This document shows, piece after piece, positions 44,692 through 53,994 of a DNA stretch of 64,000 nt. Made by a program: the position numbers and the translations under genes. Each line of letters begins with the position of its first letter. Position 1 is the stretch's first letter. The stretch is from Paenibacillus cremeus (lineage in GTDB: Bacteria; Bacillota; Bacilli; Paenibacillales; NBRC-103111). The stretch lies in contig NZ_VNJI01000030.1 of the NCBI RefSeq assembly GCF_007786445.1, positions 1 through 64,000 on the forward strand, written 5' to 3'. The notes beneath the pieces were generated by a model, which searched no databases, was not told where the DNA came from, and was given only the letters and a program-made list of their open reading frames with translations.

Positions 44692-44741
44692 TCCGAATGG
44701 CGGATGACAATTTAACATAGTGAACTTGGGAGATGAATTAT

Positions 44742-45779
44742 ATGAATATTGCGAAGATCATGCAAAGGCTCACCGCATTCGGCATGCTGGCGGGAATCTC
44801 CGTGCTCGCCTCCGGATGCGAATCGATGATCGTGTTCGATCCGAAAGGACCGATCGGCGCTCAGCAGCGCGATCTGATCTATTTTACGATGCTGCTCTGC
44901 CTCATTGTCTTGGTTCCCGTACTGCTGCTGACGGCATGGATTGTGTGGCGTTACCGCGACAAGAAGGACAATAAGGCGTCTTATCAGCCCAAATGGGCGC
45001 ACAGCACGAAGCTGGAGCTGATTTGGTGGGGGATTCCGATCGTCATTATTCTGATTCTGGCGGGGGCAACGGCGCGCTATACATATGCGTTGGATCCAGC
45101 CAAACCGATCGAATCCAAGGTCAAGCCGATCACCATTCAGGTGACATCGCTGGACTGGAAATGGCTGTTTCAGTATCCGGAGCTGGGCATTGCTACGGTT
45201 AACTACCTTGTCATTCCGGAAGACACGCCGATCCGCTTCGAACTGACCTCGGACGGTCCGATGAACTCCTTCTGGGTGCCACAGCTCGGCGGGATGATTT
45301 ATACGATGTCCGGTATGGCGACTACGCTGTACTTGCAAGCGGATGAACCGGGCAATTATATGGGGACCGGGGCTAATTTTACAGGCCGTGATTTTGGCAA
45401 GATGGGCTTTAATACCAAGGCTGTTACTCAAGCCGACTTTGACCAATGGGTCAAGCAAGCGAAAGCCAGCGGAAAAGCACTGACGGAAGAAGGGTATCAA
45501 AAGCTTGCGGAGCCCGGCACGACGGTGCAGCTCACCTACAATTCGATTCCGGATGGGTTGTTCGGGCGAATCGTACACGACTATTCCATGAGCCGCGGCG
45601 CGGTGGCTGGTATTCGCCAACGAGCGCAAACGCTCAGCGAGCAGCACGCTAAAGAAGCTGGCGAGGGTCAATCGGCACCGGCTAATCAGCCGCCAAAAGA
45701 AGCTCCAAGTAATGGAGGCCATTCCGGCCACAGTATGAACATGAATATGAACATGCAAAGCGGAGCTATGAATCATTAG
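44742..45779 (+). CDS. qoxA: Quinol oxidase subunit II, copy 2
   Basis: The 345-residue protein has a lipoprotein signal (LASGC), two membrane helices and a cupredoxin domain with GPMNSFWVPQLGGMIYTMSGM and no CuA ligands, as in copy 1. Its C-terminal tail is longer and richer in Met and Asn (MNMNMNMQ). The ATG at 44742 aligns with the start of copy 1 and is 9 bases after GGGAG; the ATG at 44733 abuts that site. It forms qoxABCD with the next three genes. Confidence 0.92.
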   Translation: MNIAKIMQRLTAFGMLAGISVLASGCESMIVFDPKGPIGAQQRDLIYFTMLLCLIVLVPVLLLTAWIVWRYRDKKDNKASYQPKWAHSTKLELIWWGIPIVIILILAGATARYTYALDPAKPIESKVKPITIQVTSLDWKWLFQYPELGIATVNYLVIPEDTPIRFELTSDGPMNSFWVPQLGGMIYTMSGMATTLYLQADEPGNYMGTGANFTGRDFGKMGFNTKAVTQADFDQWVKQAKASGKALTEEGYQKLAEPGTTVQLTYNSIPDGLFGRIVHDYSMSRGAVAGIRQRAQTLSEQHAKEAGEGQSAPANQPPKEAPSNGGHSGHSMNMNMNMQSGAMNH

Positions 45780-45800
45780 TAAGGAGAGGAGGGTGACTCC

Positions 45801-47771
45801 ATGTTAGATCAAATTAAAGACTTTGCCTCGTGGTTTTTCGTTACCGGCGATCCGCTCATCTACGGCGCGGACATCGCCATCGGTTTGACAACCGTCGCCA
45901 TCATTTTCGTTGTAACGTATTTCAAAAAGTGGAGCTGGCTCTGGCGCGAATGGCTGACCTCGGTCGACCATAAACGCGTCGGGATTATGTATATCATCGC
46001 TTCACTGCTCATGCTGTTCCGGGGAGGCGTCGATGCGCTGCTGATGCGGACGCAGCTGGCGTTTCCGGATATGAAATTTCTATCGCCGGAGCACTATAAC
46101 CAGGTATTCACGACGCATGGCGTGATCATGATTTTGTTTATGGCGATGCCGCTCATGTTCGGATTATTCAACATTGCCGTGCCGCTGCAGATCGGCGCGC
46201 GCGACGTAGCCTTTCCGTTCCTGAACTCGCTTAGCTTCTGGCTGTTTTTCATGGGCGCAATGCTGTTTAACATGTCGTTTGTCATCGGCGGCTCTGCGGA
46301 TGCCGGCTGGCTTTCGTATCCTCCGCTGTCGGAGATGACAGGAAGTCCGGGTGTAGGGCAGGATTTCTACATCTGGGGCATTCAAATTTCAGGGATCGGC
46401 TCGCTCATGACCGGGATTAACTTTATCGTTACGATTCTCAAGATGCGTGCTCCTGGCATGACTTGGTCGAAGGTGCCAATGTTCACCTGGTCGGTCTTGT
46501 CCAGCTGCATCACCATTATCGTTGCGTTCCCGGTACTGACCGTTACGCTGGCGCTGTTGTTCCTGGATCGTTATCTTGGGGCGCATTTCTTCACGATGGA
46601 CGGCGGCGGCAACGCCATGATGTACGTCAACCTGATCTGGATGTGGGGCCATCCTGAAGTATATATTGTCGTATTGCCGGCCTTCGGGATTTACTCGGAG
46701 ATCGTCTCAACGTTCTCGAAAAAGCGGCTGTTCGGCTACGCCTCTATGGTATTTGCGATGATGAGCATCAGCTTGATGTCGTATTTCACATGGCTGCATC
46801 ATTTCTTCACGATGGGCTCCGGGGCGAATGTCAACTTGTTCTTCGCCATTACGACCATGATCATCGCCATCCCAACGGGGGTCAAAATTTTCAACTGGCT
46901 GTTCACCATGTACCGCGGCCGCATCACGTTCAGCACACCGATGCTGTGGTCGATCGCGTTCATCCCCTGCTTTGTTGTCGGCGGGATGACAGGGGTTATG
47001 CTCTCGGTAGCGCCGGCGGACTTCCAGTTCCACAACAGCTACTTCCTGATCGCTCACTTCCACCAGGTGCTGATCGGCGGCGTCGCGTTCGGATACTTCG
47101 CAGGGTTGTACTACTGGTGGCCGAAAATGTTCGGCTTCAAGCTCAATGAAACGCTTGGCAAATGGGCGTTTTGGATTTGGAACATCGGGTTCTATGTCTG
47201 CTTCATGCCGCAGTACTTTGTCGGCTTGGACGGTATGACTCGCCGCGTGAGCACGTACAGCTGGGATACCGGCTGGTGGGGATTGAACTTCACGTCGACC
47301 ATCGGCGGCTTCCTGATGGGACTCGGCTTCTTGTTCCAAGTATGGCAGATCGCGCACAGCATTAAGTTCATGGAAAAGGATACGACAGGCGATCCATGGA
47401 ACGCTCGTACGCTGGAATGGTCGATTCCATCCCCGGCGCCGCTTTACAACTTCGCCACAACACCGCAGGTCACGGATCGCGACGACTGGTGGGAGGAGAA
47501 GGAACGCATTGCGGCTGGGATGGCACCGAAACCGAAGCCGGCTTTGGAGCCGATCCATATGCCGAAAAATTCGGCGATCCCATTCATTCAATCCGTATGC
47601 TGGTTCGCGGTCGGCTTCGGCTTCGTCTTCCACTGGCTGTGGATTGCGATTCCTGGGCTCATCGGGGTTGCTGTGACGATGCTCGCGCATTCTTTTAACT
47701 ACGATACCGATTATTATATCCCGGTGGATGAAATTCAACGCACGGAAGCTGCGGCAAGGAGGTCAGCCTAA
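45801..47771 (+). CDS. qoxB: Quinol oxidase subunit I, copy 2
   Basis: The 656-residue subunit is nearly the same as copy 1 and keeps all haem and CuB ligands (WGHPEVYI, LHHFF, AHFHQVLIGG), the K-channel Lys in TGVKIFNW and the DxxFPFLNSLSFW D-channel segment. Differences are scattered and include MYRGRITFSTPMLWSIAF. The ATG is 11 bases after AGGAGGG. It probably forms a complete oxidase with its own subunits. Confidence 0.95.
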   Translation: MLDQIKDFASWFFVTGDPLIYGADIAIGLTTVAIIFVVTYFKKWSWLWREWLTSVDHKRVGIMYIIASLLMLFRGGVDALLMRTQLAFPDMKFLSPEHYNQVFTTHGVIMILFMAMPLMFGLFNIAVPLQIGARDVAFPFLNSLSFWLFFMGAMLFNMSFVIGGSADAGWLSYPPLSEMTGSPGVGQDFYIWGIQISGIGSLMTGINFIVTILKMRAPGMTWSKVPMFTWSVLSSCITIIVAFPVLTVTLALLFLDRYLGAHFFTMDGGGNAMMYVNLIWMWGHPEVYIVVLPAFGIYSEIVSTFSKKRLFGYASMVFAMMSISLMSYFTWLHHFFTMGSGANVNLFFAITTMIIAIPTGVKIFNWLFTMYRGRITFSTPMLWSIAFIPCFVVGGMTGVMLSVAPADFQFHNSYFLIAHFHQVLIGGVAFGYFAGLYYWWPKMFGFKLNETLGKWAFWIWNIGFYVCFMPQYFVGLDGMTRRVSTYSWDTGWWGLNFTSTIGGFLMGLGFLFQVWQIAHSIKFMEKDTTGDPWNARTLEWSIPSPAPLYNFATTPQVTDRDDWWEEKERIAAGMAPKPKPALEPIHMPKNSAIPFIQSVCWFAVGFGFVFHWLWIAIPGLIGVAVTMLAHSFNYDTDYYIPVDEIQRTEAAARRSA

Positions 47772-48397
47772 TGGCACATACAGCTCACGTATCCCATTCG
47801 ACGGCTCATGCTCATGAGGCTGGCCACGATGGTCATCATGACCAGGAGGAGCTTCGTAAATTCGGATTTTGGATTTTCCTGATTACCGACTGTATCTTAT
47901 TCTCGGCGCTGTTCGCGACCTATATCGTTCTTAGAGGCAATACAGCTGCGGGGCCGGGGGCGAAGGAACTGTTCGAAATGCCCGGCGTCATTGCGGAGAC
48001 GTTCATCCTGCTGACCAGCAGCTTTACCAGCGGACTCGCGGTCCTCGCCATGAACGCCGGCAACCGCAAAGGTCTGATCGGCTGGCTGGCCGTAACCGTA
48101 CTGCTGGGCGCCTGCTTTATCGGACTCGAGGTCACCGAGTTCGCCAAGCTGGTGGAAGAAGGGCATACGATCTCTTCCAGCGCATTTCTTTCCGCCTTCT
48201 TCACCCTTGTAGGCACGCACGGGCTTCACGTTTCGCTTGGCTTGTGCTGGATCACAGCGCTGATCATTCAGCTGGCGCGGCACGGGATCACGCCGGTTAC
48301 CATGCGGAAGGTGCACATTACAAGCCTGTACTGGCACTTTCTCGACGCGGTGTGGATCTTCGTATTCACGATCGTCTACTTGATGGGGGTGATGTGA
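47771..48397 (+). CDS. qoxC: Quinol oxidase subunit III, copy 2
   Basis: The 208-residue protein has a His-rich N-terminus (THHVS-like stretch with HAHEAGHDGHHD) and five helices with EMPGVIAETFILLTSSFTSGLAVLA. It overlaps the qoxB stop codon by one base as in copy 1 (taatg). It helps assembly and proton uptake in known oxidases. Confidence 0.94.
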   Translation: MAHTAHVSHSTAHAHEAGHDGHHDQEELRKFGFWIFLITDCILFSALFATYIVLRGNTAAGPGAKELFEMPGVIAETFILLTSSFTSGLAVLAMNAGNRKGLIGWLAVTVLLGACFIGLEVTEFAKLVEEGHTISSSAFLSAFFTLVGTHGLHVSLGLCWITALIIQLARHGITPVTMRKVHITSLYWHFLDAVWIFVFTIVYLMGVM

Positions 48398-48398
48398 G

Positions 48399-48734
48399 AT
48401 GGCGAAGCACGGCAGCACGCACGGCGGCCATTCCGGCCATGGCGGCCATCATGGATCGCTAAAGGAATATGTCCTTGGGTTCGCCCTCTCCATTATCCTG
48501 ACGATCATCCCGCTGATGGTAGTCATGAAGGGCTGGCTGCATGGAACGGCGGCAGTGGTCGTACTTCTGGGTACGGCGGCGCTGCAATTTGCGGTACAGC
48601 TTCTCTTCTTCATGCATCTGCGTGAGGAAAAGGGACCACGCTACAACCTAATGACGCTCATCCTTGGATTGATCATCGTCGTTACGGTTGTCATCGGCTC
48701 CATCTGGATCATGACGAACAATCCAATGTATTAA
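48399..48734 (+). CDS. qoxD: Quinol oxidase subunit IV, copy 2
   Basis: The 111-residue protein has a His/Gly-rich N-terminus, three helices and GTAALQFAVQLLFFMHLREE. It starts with ATG one base after the qoxC stop; copy 1 has TTG at that site, a difference that could lower subunit IV synthesis from module 1. It ends the second qox operon and is followed by a terminator. Confidence 0.92.
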   Translation: MAKHGSTHGGHSGHGGHHGSLKEYVLGFALSIILTIIPLMVVMKGWLHGTAAVVVLLGTAALQFAVQLLFFMHLREEKGPRYNLMTLILGLIIVVTVVIGSIWIMTNNPMY

Positions 48735-48748
48735 TAAGACCAATAAGA

Positions 48749-48784
48749 GTCGGACTCCGGATTACGGGGGTCCGGCTTTTTATT
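48749..48784 (+). terminator. Terminator after qoxD2
   Basis: GTCGGACTCC and the partly complementary GGGGTCCGGC form a GC-rich stem with one wobble and one mismatch, followed by TTTTTATT. Confidence 0.75.
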
Positions 48785-48804
48785 ATCCCCGTCCCGCAAG
48801 CAAG

Positions 48805-49704
48805 TTAACTGCCGCTCAAGCTCCAATAATGCTCCTTCATATGACGAATCAGCAGCTGGTCCAAGCTGTTAAGCGGTTCCTCGTTATACATGAGATACGT
48901 TTGACTTTGAAAGAACGGATCGTCCTGCAGCGGAACAGCGGTCAGCTCCCCACGCTCGATTTCCTGCTTCATATAGGAGGGGGAATAGAAGAATACGCCA
49001 GCGTTACGGGCCACAAGCCATTTGATCAGCTGAAGGTTATTGGTTTCGAAGCGCGTAGTAAACTTGATGTTCTGTTTGTTGAAGGAAGCCTCCAGCTGCT
49101 TGCTGTACTGCGTATCGCGCGGATAAGAGATGATGGGCTCGTGGACCGCATCTTCAAGGGACACGGACGCCGCACGAGCCATGGGATGAGAGGAGGAGAC
49201 GATCAGCATGGTCGGCTCGCTGTGAAGCAGGTGATACGACAGATGAGGATCGTTGGAGGTATAACGGGTAATGGCGACCTGGAATTCCTTGTTTTTGATC
49301 AGTCGGACCAGCTCATTAGCGGCATAGGTATGCACTTGGACCGAAATGTTCGGGTATCTCGACAGAAAGGAAGCCATAATGTCTGGCAAAACGCATGCGG
49401 CATACGAGTTATTGCAGCCGATCGACAGCTTCCCTTGAGCGCCTCGCTTGACAAGCTCTACGGCTTCCCGGCCATCATGGACCGCTGTGAGCGATTTGAG
49501 CGCAAAAGGCAGAAACGCCTCCCCTTCCGGTGTCAGCCTGATCTCCCGTCTTCCTCGCAAGAATAAGGACTTCCCCAGCTCCTTCTCCAATTGATGGATT
49601 CGATGCGAGACGGTCGGTTGAGGAATATAGAGCTTCTCAGCCGCCTTCTGAAAGCTGCCCGAACGATAAATGGCTACGAAGGTTTCCATTTGCTCCAGTG
49701 TCAT
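48805..49704 (-). CDS. LysR-family transcriptional regulator
   Basis: The 299-residue protein has an N-terminal winged helix-turn-helix (MTLEQMETFVAIYRSGSFQKAAEKLYIPQPTVSHRIHQLEKELG) and a C-terminal effector domain of the periplasmic-binding type (GKLSIGCNNSYAACVLPDI and WLVARNAGVFFYSPSYM). It is read away from the isochorismatase and transporter genes, the usual layout for a LysR regulator and its target. A perfect palindrome at 49728 lies in the shared region. The effector is probably the transported compound or a product of it; its identity is unknown. Confidence 0.92.
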   Translation of the reverse strand: MTLEQMETFVAIYRSGSFQKAAEKLYIPQPTVSHRIHQLEKELGKSLFLRGRREIRLTPEGEAFLPFALKSLTAVHDGREAVELVKRGAQGKLSIGCNNSYAACVLPDIMASFLSRYPNISVQVHTYAANELVRLIKNKEFQVAITRYTSNDPHLSYHLLHSEPTMLIVSSSHPMARAASVSLEDAVHEPIISYPRDTQYSKQLEASFNKQNIKFTTRFETNNLQLIKWLVARNAGVFFYSPSYMKQEIERGELTAVPLQDDPFFQSQTYLMYNEEPLNSLDQLLIRHMKEHYWSLSGS

Positions 49705-49727
49705 GGCGCTCCCTCCATCCAGTTTAT

Positions 49728-49746
49728 ATGTTATATATTATAACAT
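49728..49746. promoter_or_regulatory. Palindrome, likely LysR operator
   Basis: ATGTTATA and TATAACAT are perfect 8-bp arms with a three-base centre. It contains the T-N11-A pattern of LysR-type sites and lies 24 bases upstream of the LysR start, within the divergent region, where it could both repress that gene and activate the hydrolase operon. Confidence 0.6.
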
Positions 49747-49886
49747 TATATATTCATTTAATGAATGAAAACATGAAAATTACGTCATTTACATCGAAAC
49801 AGTCTCGTTTTATAGTTATGACAAGGTTAGTTAGTGTTATATAAATTAACATTAACTTGACAAAATAGACGATGGAGGGAAACCGT

Positions 49887-50591
49887 ATGAAAGCAAACTG
49901 GCAGGCATTCTTAAGCGAACGCGACAAGGAGCACGACAAGCTGTGGGGCAAAAAAGCACTGGCAGGCTTCGGAGAAAAGCCGGCGCTGGTCCTGATCGAC
50001 ATTTATTACAGTGTCCTCGGTTTAAAGCGTGAGCCGATCTTCGAATCGATGAAGCTGTGGCCATCCAGCACTGGACTCGAAGGCTGGGCAGCCGTTGACC
50101 GGACGGCCGTATTGCTGGTAGCGGCTCGCGAGAGCGGCATACCGGTCATTCATGTGAAAGGGATGAGCGGCATTGAGCCGTGGGTGCGCCGCAAGCGCGA
50201 GAAAAACCCGGCCATGACGGAGGAGCTCCGGAAGCTGGGGATGGAGATCGTGGAGGAAGTGAAGCCGCTTCCCGGCGAGCTGGTCATTGAGAAATCGGCT
50301 CCCAGCGCTTTCCACGGGACGCCGCTCCTGTTCCAGCTGGTCGCGCTTGGCGTCGATACAGTCATCTGTGCAGGAGAAACGACGAGCGGGTGTGTCCGAG
50401 CGTCTGTCGTGGATGGAGCGACGTACCGGTTCAAAATGGGTGTCGTCGACGAATGCTGCTTTGACCGGACTGAGGCTTCCCACCATATGAACTTATACGA
50501 CATGCATCAGAAATACGCCGACGTGGTGGACCTTGATTATGCCGTGAATTATTTTAATCGAATCGCCGCTAAGAGTGCTGTGAACCTATAA
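49887..50591 (+). CDS. Isochorismatase-fold cysteine hydrolase, copy 1
   Basis: The 234-residue protein has an isochorismatase-like fold with catalytic Asp in PALVLIDIYYS, Lys in LVIEKSAPSAF and Cys169 in GETTSGCVRASVVDG. The family includes N-carbamoylsarcosine amidohydrolases and nicotinamidases, which cut amide or carbamoyl bonds. The ATG at 49887 follows GGAGGG at 7 bases. It is similar along its length to the next gene, so the pair are tandem paralogues. It belongs to an operon with a Dpp-type transporter, suggesting it processes the imported compound; substrate unknown. Confidence 0.9.
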   Translation: MKANWQAFLSERDKEHDKLWGKKALAGFGEKPALVLIDIYYSVLGLKREPIFESMKLWPSSTGLEGWAAVDRTAVLLVAARESGIPVIHVKGMSGIEPWVRRKREKNPAMTEELRKLGMEIVEEVKPLPGELVIEKSAPSAFHGTPLLFQLVALGVDTVICAGETTSGCVRASVVDGATYRFKMGVVDECCFDRTEASHHMNLYDMHQKYADVVDLDYAVNYFNRIAAKSAVNL

Positions 50592-50624
50592 GCCAAACGG
50601 AATCCATTAGAGGAGGAATCGGAC

Positions 50625-51341
50625 ATGTACGGATGGGAAGCTTACTTAAGCGAGCGGGATCAAGAGCACGACAAGCTGTGGGGAAAGAAGGAGCTGGCGG
50701 GCTTTGGGAAGAAGCCTGCACTTCTCCTGATCGACATTTACTACAGCGTATTGGGGCTTACGAGGGAGCCGATCCTCGAATCCGTCCGAAAGTGGCCGAT
50801 GAGCACGGGGCTTGAAGGCTGGCAGGCGGTGGATGAAACGGTAGGACTGCTGGCCGCCGCCCGCGAGAACGGCATTCCGGTCATTCATGTGAAAGGCCTA
50901 CATACGGGAGTTGTGCATTGGGGACGCGGAGGCGGCCGCAAAGGGGAAATTCCGCTGACGGAGGAAGAAAAGCGGCTCGGCACGCAGATTGTCGACGAGG
51001 TGAAGCCGCTGCCCGGCGAGCTCGTGATCGAAAAGGCGGCGGCCAGCGCATTTCACGGAACGCCCCTGCTGTTCCAACTGAACGCATTGGGGATCGATAC
51101 GGTGATCTGTGCCGGGGAAACGACCAGCGGCTGTGTCCGGGCCACCGTAGTGGACGGTGCGACCTTCCGGTTCAAAATGGGAGCGGTCTCGGAATGCTGC
51201 TTCGATCGAACGGAGGCTTCCCATTACATGAATCTGTATGATATGCACCAAAAGTACGCCGACGTCGTGAACAAGGAGCAGGCGATCGCCTATTTTCGAA
51301 GCCTTGCGGCTGAACGCAAAGCGGTTTCCCAGGCCATCTAA
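50625..51341 (+). CDS. Isochorismatase-fold cysteine hydrolase, copy 2
   Basis: The 238-residue paralogue of the previous gene keeps the triad Asp (PALLLIDIYYS), Lys (LVIEKAAASAF) and Cys170 (GETTSGCVRATVVDG). It differs most around residues 88-105, where copy 1 has WVRRKREKNPAM and this one HWGRGGGRKGEI. That segment lines the substrate pocket in related enzymes, so the two may act on different or successive substrates, for example two carbamoyl groups. The ATG is preceded by GAGGAGGAATCGGAC. The two genes are 33 bases apart. Confidence 0.9.
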   Translation: MYGWEAYLSERDQEHDKLWGKKELAGFGKKPALLLIDIYYSVLGLTREPILESVRKWPMSTGLEGWQAVDETVGLLAAARENGIPVIHVKGLHTGVVHWGRGGGRKGEIPLTEEEKRLGTQIVDEVKPLPGELVIEKAAASAFHGTPLLFQLNALGIDTVICAGETTSGCVRATVVDGATFRFKMGAVSECCFDRTEASHYMNLYDMHQKYADVVNKEQAIAYFRSLAAERKAVSQAI

Positions 51342-51370
51342 AATCTAAACCGATACGAGGAGGAGTCCGA

Positions 51371-52966
51371 ATGGAAAATACAAAAGGACGAACTAAACGC
51401 AGCTTATCGGTCATTGGACTCTTGCTCACCGGGGCGCTGCTCCTGGGCGGCTGCGGCGGAGAAAACGCACCGCCAACTGCGGCAGAAACCGGAGCAAGCG
51501 GAGCCGGAGCCGCTGTGGAGCAGAAGGCGCTCAAGGTCCGGTTTTACGACGATCCGGCGGGCTTTGATCCGGCCTCCATTTTCCGTATCGAAAACGAAAA
51601 TATCGCCTTCAACATCTATAGTGGTCTGACCACCTACGATTCGCAAACCGGTAAAGTGGTCCCGGATCTTGCGGAAAAATGGGAGAGCCCCGACAACAAG
51701 GTATGGACGTTCCATTTGCGAAAAGGCGTGCAGTGGCAAGGCGGGTATGGAGAGCTCAAGGCCAAGGACGTTCTCTACAGCTACAAACGCATCCTGGATC
51801 CGAAAACGGCATCGCCCTACCAAGCCGAATTTAACAATGTAGCGACCATCGAGTCGCCGGATGATTATACCGTCGTCATTACGCTCAAAAAGCCCGATGG
51901 CAACTTCCTTCATCAAGTGGCTAATTACCATCAGGGCCAAATCGTGAAGCAGGAGGCTGTGGAGAAATACGGGGACCAGTTCAAATGGCATCCCGTCGGT
52001 ACGGGGCCCTATGCGCTGGAGAGCATTGACCCCAATTCCCGCATTGTGCTGACGCGGCATGAAGCCTATTTTGGCGGTGCAGCCCCGATTCCAAAGCTCG
52101 ATTTCAGCATCATCAAGGATGACCAGACCGCTACCATCGCGCTGCAAAATGGGGAAGTGGACCTGGCCATGCGGATCAGCAGGCAGGAATCGCTCGATCA
52201 GCTGGAGTCCGCCGGCTTCAAAATGAACCATGTGGACAATTATGCCGCGTCCCTGAAGGTATTCAATCTGTCCAACCGTTATTTAAAGGACATTCGGGTA
52301 CGGCAAGCGTACGCCTACGCCGTGGACTACAATGCCATCGCCAAATCGATTTCGCCGAAGCTTCAAGCGCCCGCTAACAGCTTGTTAATGGATTGGATGG
52401 ACGGGTACACGGAGGACACGGTCCATTACAAGTACGATCCGGAGAAGGCCAAGTCGCTGCTGAAGGATGCGGGATACGATAAGGGAATCATGATTAAGCA
52501 GTTAACCACCTCTGCTACTGGAGTCACCGACCCGATGCAGCTGGAGAAGGAGTACCTGGCGAAGGTAGGCATTAACCTAGAGTTTGAGCTTGTGGATACT
52601 CCTACCTTCAATAAACGGCGGAATGACGGTGATTTTGATACCACCTCAAGGCTGCTGCCTGCGGTTAATCCCGATACGCTGCTCTTCAGCTTCTTCCACC
52701 CGGATAATCTGGCTCCCAAGGGCTTGAACGGCGCCCGTTACGACAATAAGGATCTGACCACGAAGCTGGAATCGGCGCGCGCCGAGGTCGATAAAGGCAA
52801 ACGGACGGAGCTGTACAAAGAGGTGCAGCAGATTGCGATGAAGGACGTTCCGTACCTTCCGCAGTACACAAGCAATGTTTACTGGCCGGGAAAGAAGGAG
52901 ATCGGCGGCGTCGTCATCAACAAGCTGGCTCAGGTCAATTTTCATGACGTGTCTTGGACCAAGTAA
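51371..52966 (+). CDS. Dpp/Opp-type ABC transporter substrate-binding lipoprotein
   Basis: The 531-residue lipoprotein has a signal peptide ending LLLGGC (Cys28) and a family 5 (peptide/nickel) binding fold: YDDPAGFDPASIFR, NIYSGLTTYDSQTGKVVPDLAEKWE, LKAKDVLYSYKRILDP, GTGPYALESIDPNSRIVL and VRQAYAYAVDYNAI. Members bind peptides, nickel chelates, oligosaccharides or other ligands. The ATG is 9 bases after GAGGAGG. It is the fourth link of the LysR-controlled unit and presumably binds the compound that the isochorismatases act on. Confidence 0.92.
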   Translation: MENTKGRTKRSLSVIGLLLTGALLLGGCGGENAPPTAAETGASGAGAAVEQKALKVRFYDDPAGFDPASIFRIENENIAFNIYSGLTTYDSQTGKVVPDLAEKWESPDNKVWTFHLRKGVQWQGGYGELKAKDVLYSYKRILDPKTASPYQAEFNNVATIESPDDYTVVITLKKPDGNFLHQVANYHQGQIVKQEAVEKYGDQFKWHPVGTGPYALESIDPNSRIVLTRHEAYFGGAAPIPKLDFSIIKDDQTATIALQNGEVDLAMRISRQESLDQLESAGFKMNHVDNYAASLKVFNLSNRYLKDIRVRQAYAYAVDYNAIAKSISPKLQAPANSLLMDWMDGYTEDTVHYKYDPEKAKSLLKDAGYDKGIMIKQLTTSATGVTDPMQLEKEYLAKVGINLEFELVDTPTFNKRRNDGDFDTTSRLLPAVNPDTLLFSFFHPDNLAPKGLNGARYDNKDLTTKLESARAEVDKGKRTELYKEVQQIAMKDVPYLPQYTSNVYWPGKKEIGGVVINKLAQVNFHDVSWTK

Positions 52967-52998
52967 GGCTTTGCGATTCTGCTAGGAGGTGACTGTCC

Positions 52999-53946
52999 GT
53001 GGTGCTCTATTCCGTCAAAAAGCTTGCCCAAATGGCGCTTACCCTCCTCGGGGTGGTCACGCTCGTCTTTTTCGCCCTCCGGCTGATCCCCGGCGACGCC
53101 GCTTCGGCGCTCGCCGGAGATCACCTCTCGGCGGCTGCCATGGCCGACCTGCGCGAGAAGCTCGGACTGAACCGCCCGTTGTGGCAGCAGTATTTGCAGT
53201 ATTTGGGGCATCTGGTTCAGCTCGATTTTGGCAATACCATCACCACTTCGCTGTCGATTAAAGGGCTGCTCGCAAAAGCACTGCCGATCACGGTTCTGAT
53301 TGCAGTATGCACCGTTGTCTTCAGCGTGCTGGTGGCGATTCCCTTGGGGACGCTGGCGGCATATATGGCGAACCGGGGCAAAAAAATGCTGGATAATGCG
53401 CTCATGTCGCTGGCCATGGTCGTCGATTTGATGCCGTCCTTTTGGATGGCGCTGCTGCTCATGCTGCTGCTGTCCTTGAGCCTTCACCTTCTGCCGGCGA
53501 CCGGCCCGATCTCGTTCGATCGCCCGGAGTTCATGCTCCGCCGGATGGCGCTGCCGATCGCCGTACTGTCCATCAGCCAGATTGCGAGTCTGGCCCGGAT
53601 TACACGGACCAGCGTACTCGAGGTGCTGAACGAGGACTACGTTAAGACGGCGCGGGCGCTCGGCACGCCGAATCTGGCGGTCGTCTTCCGTCACGCGCTG
53701 CGGAATGCGGCGCTGCCCATTGTCACCGTCGTCGGACTGAGCTTTGGGCATTTGCTCAACGGGACCGTCATTACCGAGTTCATTTTCTCGATTCCGGGCG
53801 TGGGAACGCTGCTGGTGAACGGGATCAACAGCCGCGATTACCCGCTCGTGCAGAACGTGATTCTGGTGTACGCCGCCTTGTTCATCCTGGTGAATGTAGT
53901 GACGGACCTGGTGTACAAAAAGCTCGATCCCCGCGTTCAATTCTAG
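52999..53946 (+). CDS. Dpp/Opp-type ABC transporter permease (DppB-like)
   Basis: The 315-residue protein has the DppB outline: an N-terminal helix, then ALAGDHLSAAAMADLREKLGLNRPL, five more helices and the EAA loop VLNEDYVKTARALGTPNLAVVFRHALRN. It starts at GTG 52999, 6 bases after AGGAGGTGA, and pairs with the permease at 53995. The start VLYSVKKLAQM has the usual positively charged N-terminus. Confidence 0.92.
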   Translation: MVLYSVKKLAQMALTLLGVVTLVFFALRLIPGDAASALAGDHLSAAAMADLREKLGLNRPLWQQYLQYLGHLVQLDFGNTITTSLSIKGLLAKALPITVLIAVCTVVFSVLVAIPLGTLAAYMANRGKKMLDNALMSLAMVVDLMPSFWMALLLMLLLSLSLHLLPATGPISFDRPEFMLRRMALPIAVLSISQIASLARITRTSVLEVLNEDYVKTARALGTPNLAVVFRHALRNAALPIVTVVGLSFGHLLNGTVITEFIFSIPGVGTLLVNGINSRDYPLVQNVILVYAALFILVNVVTDLVYKKLDPRVQF

Positions 53947-53994
53947 CCACAAGTGGCACGAGTCGATGATCGGGGAAAAATAGGAGGGAAAACC

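Noticed and set aside
36801-48734. Identification of the oxidases as cytochrome c oxidases (CtaCDEF)
   Set aside because: Subunit II lacks the Cys, His and Met ligands of CuA and has the GANFTGRDF segment of quinol oxidases; the subunit order and sizes fit QoxABCD.
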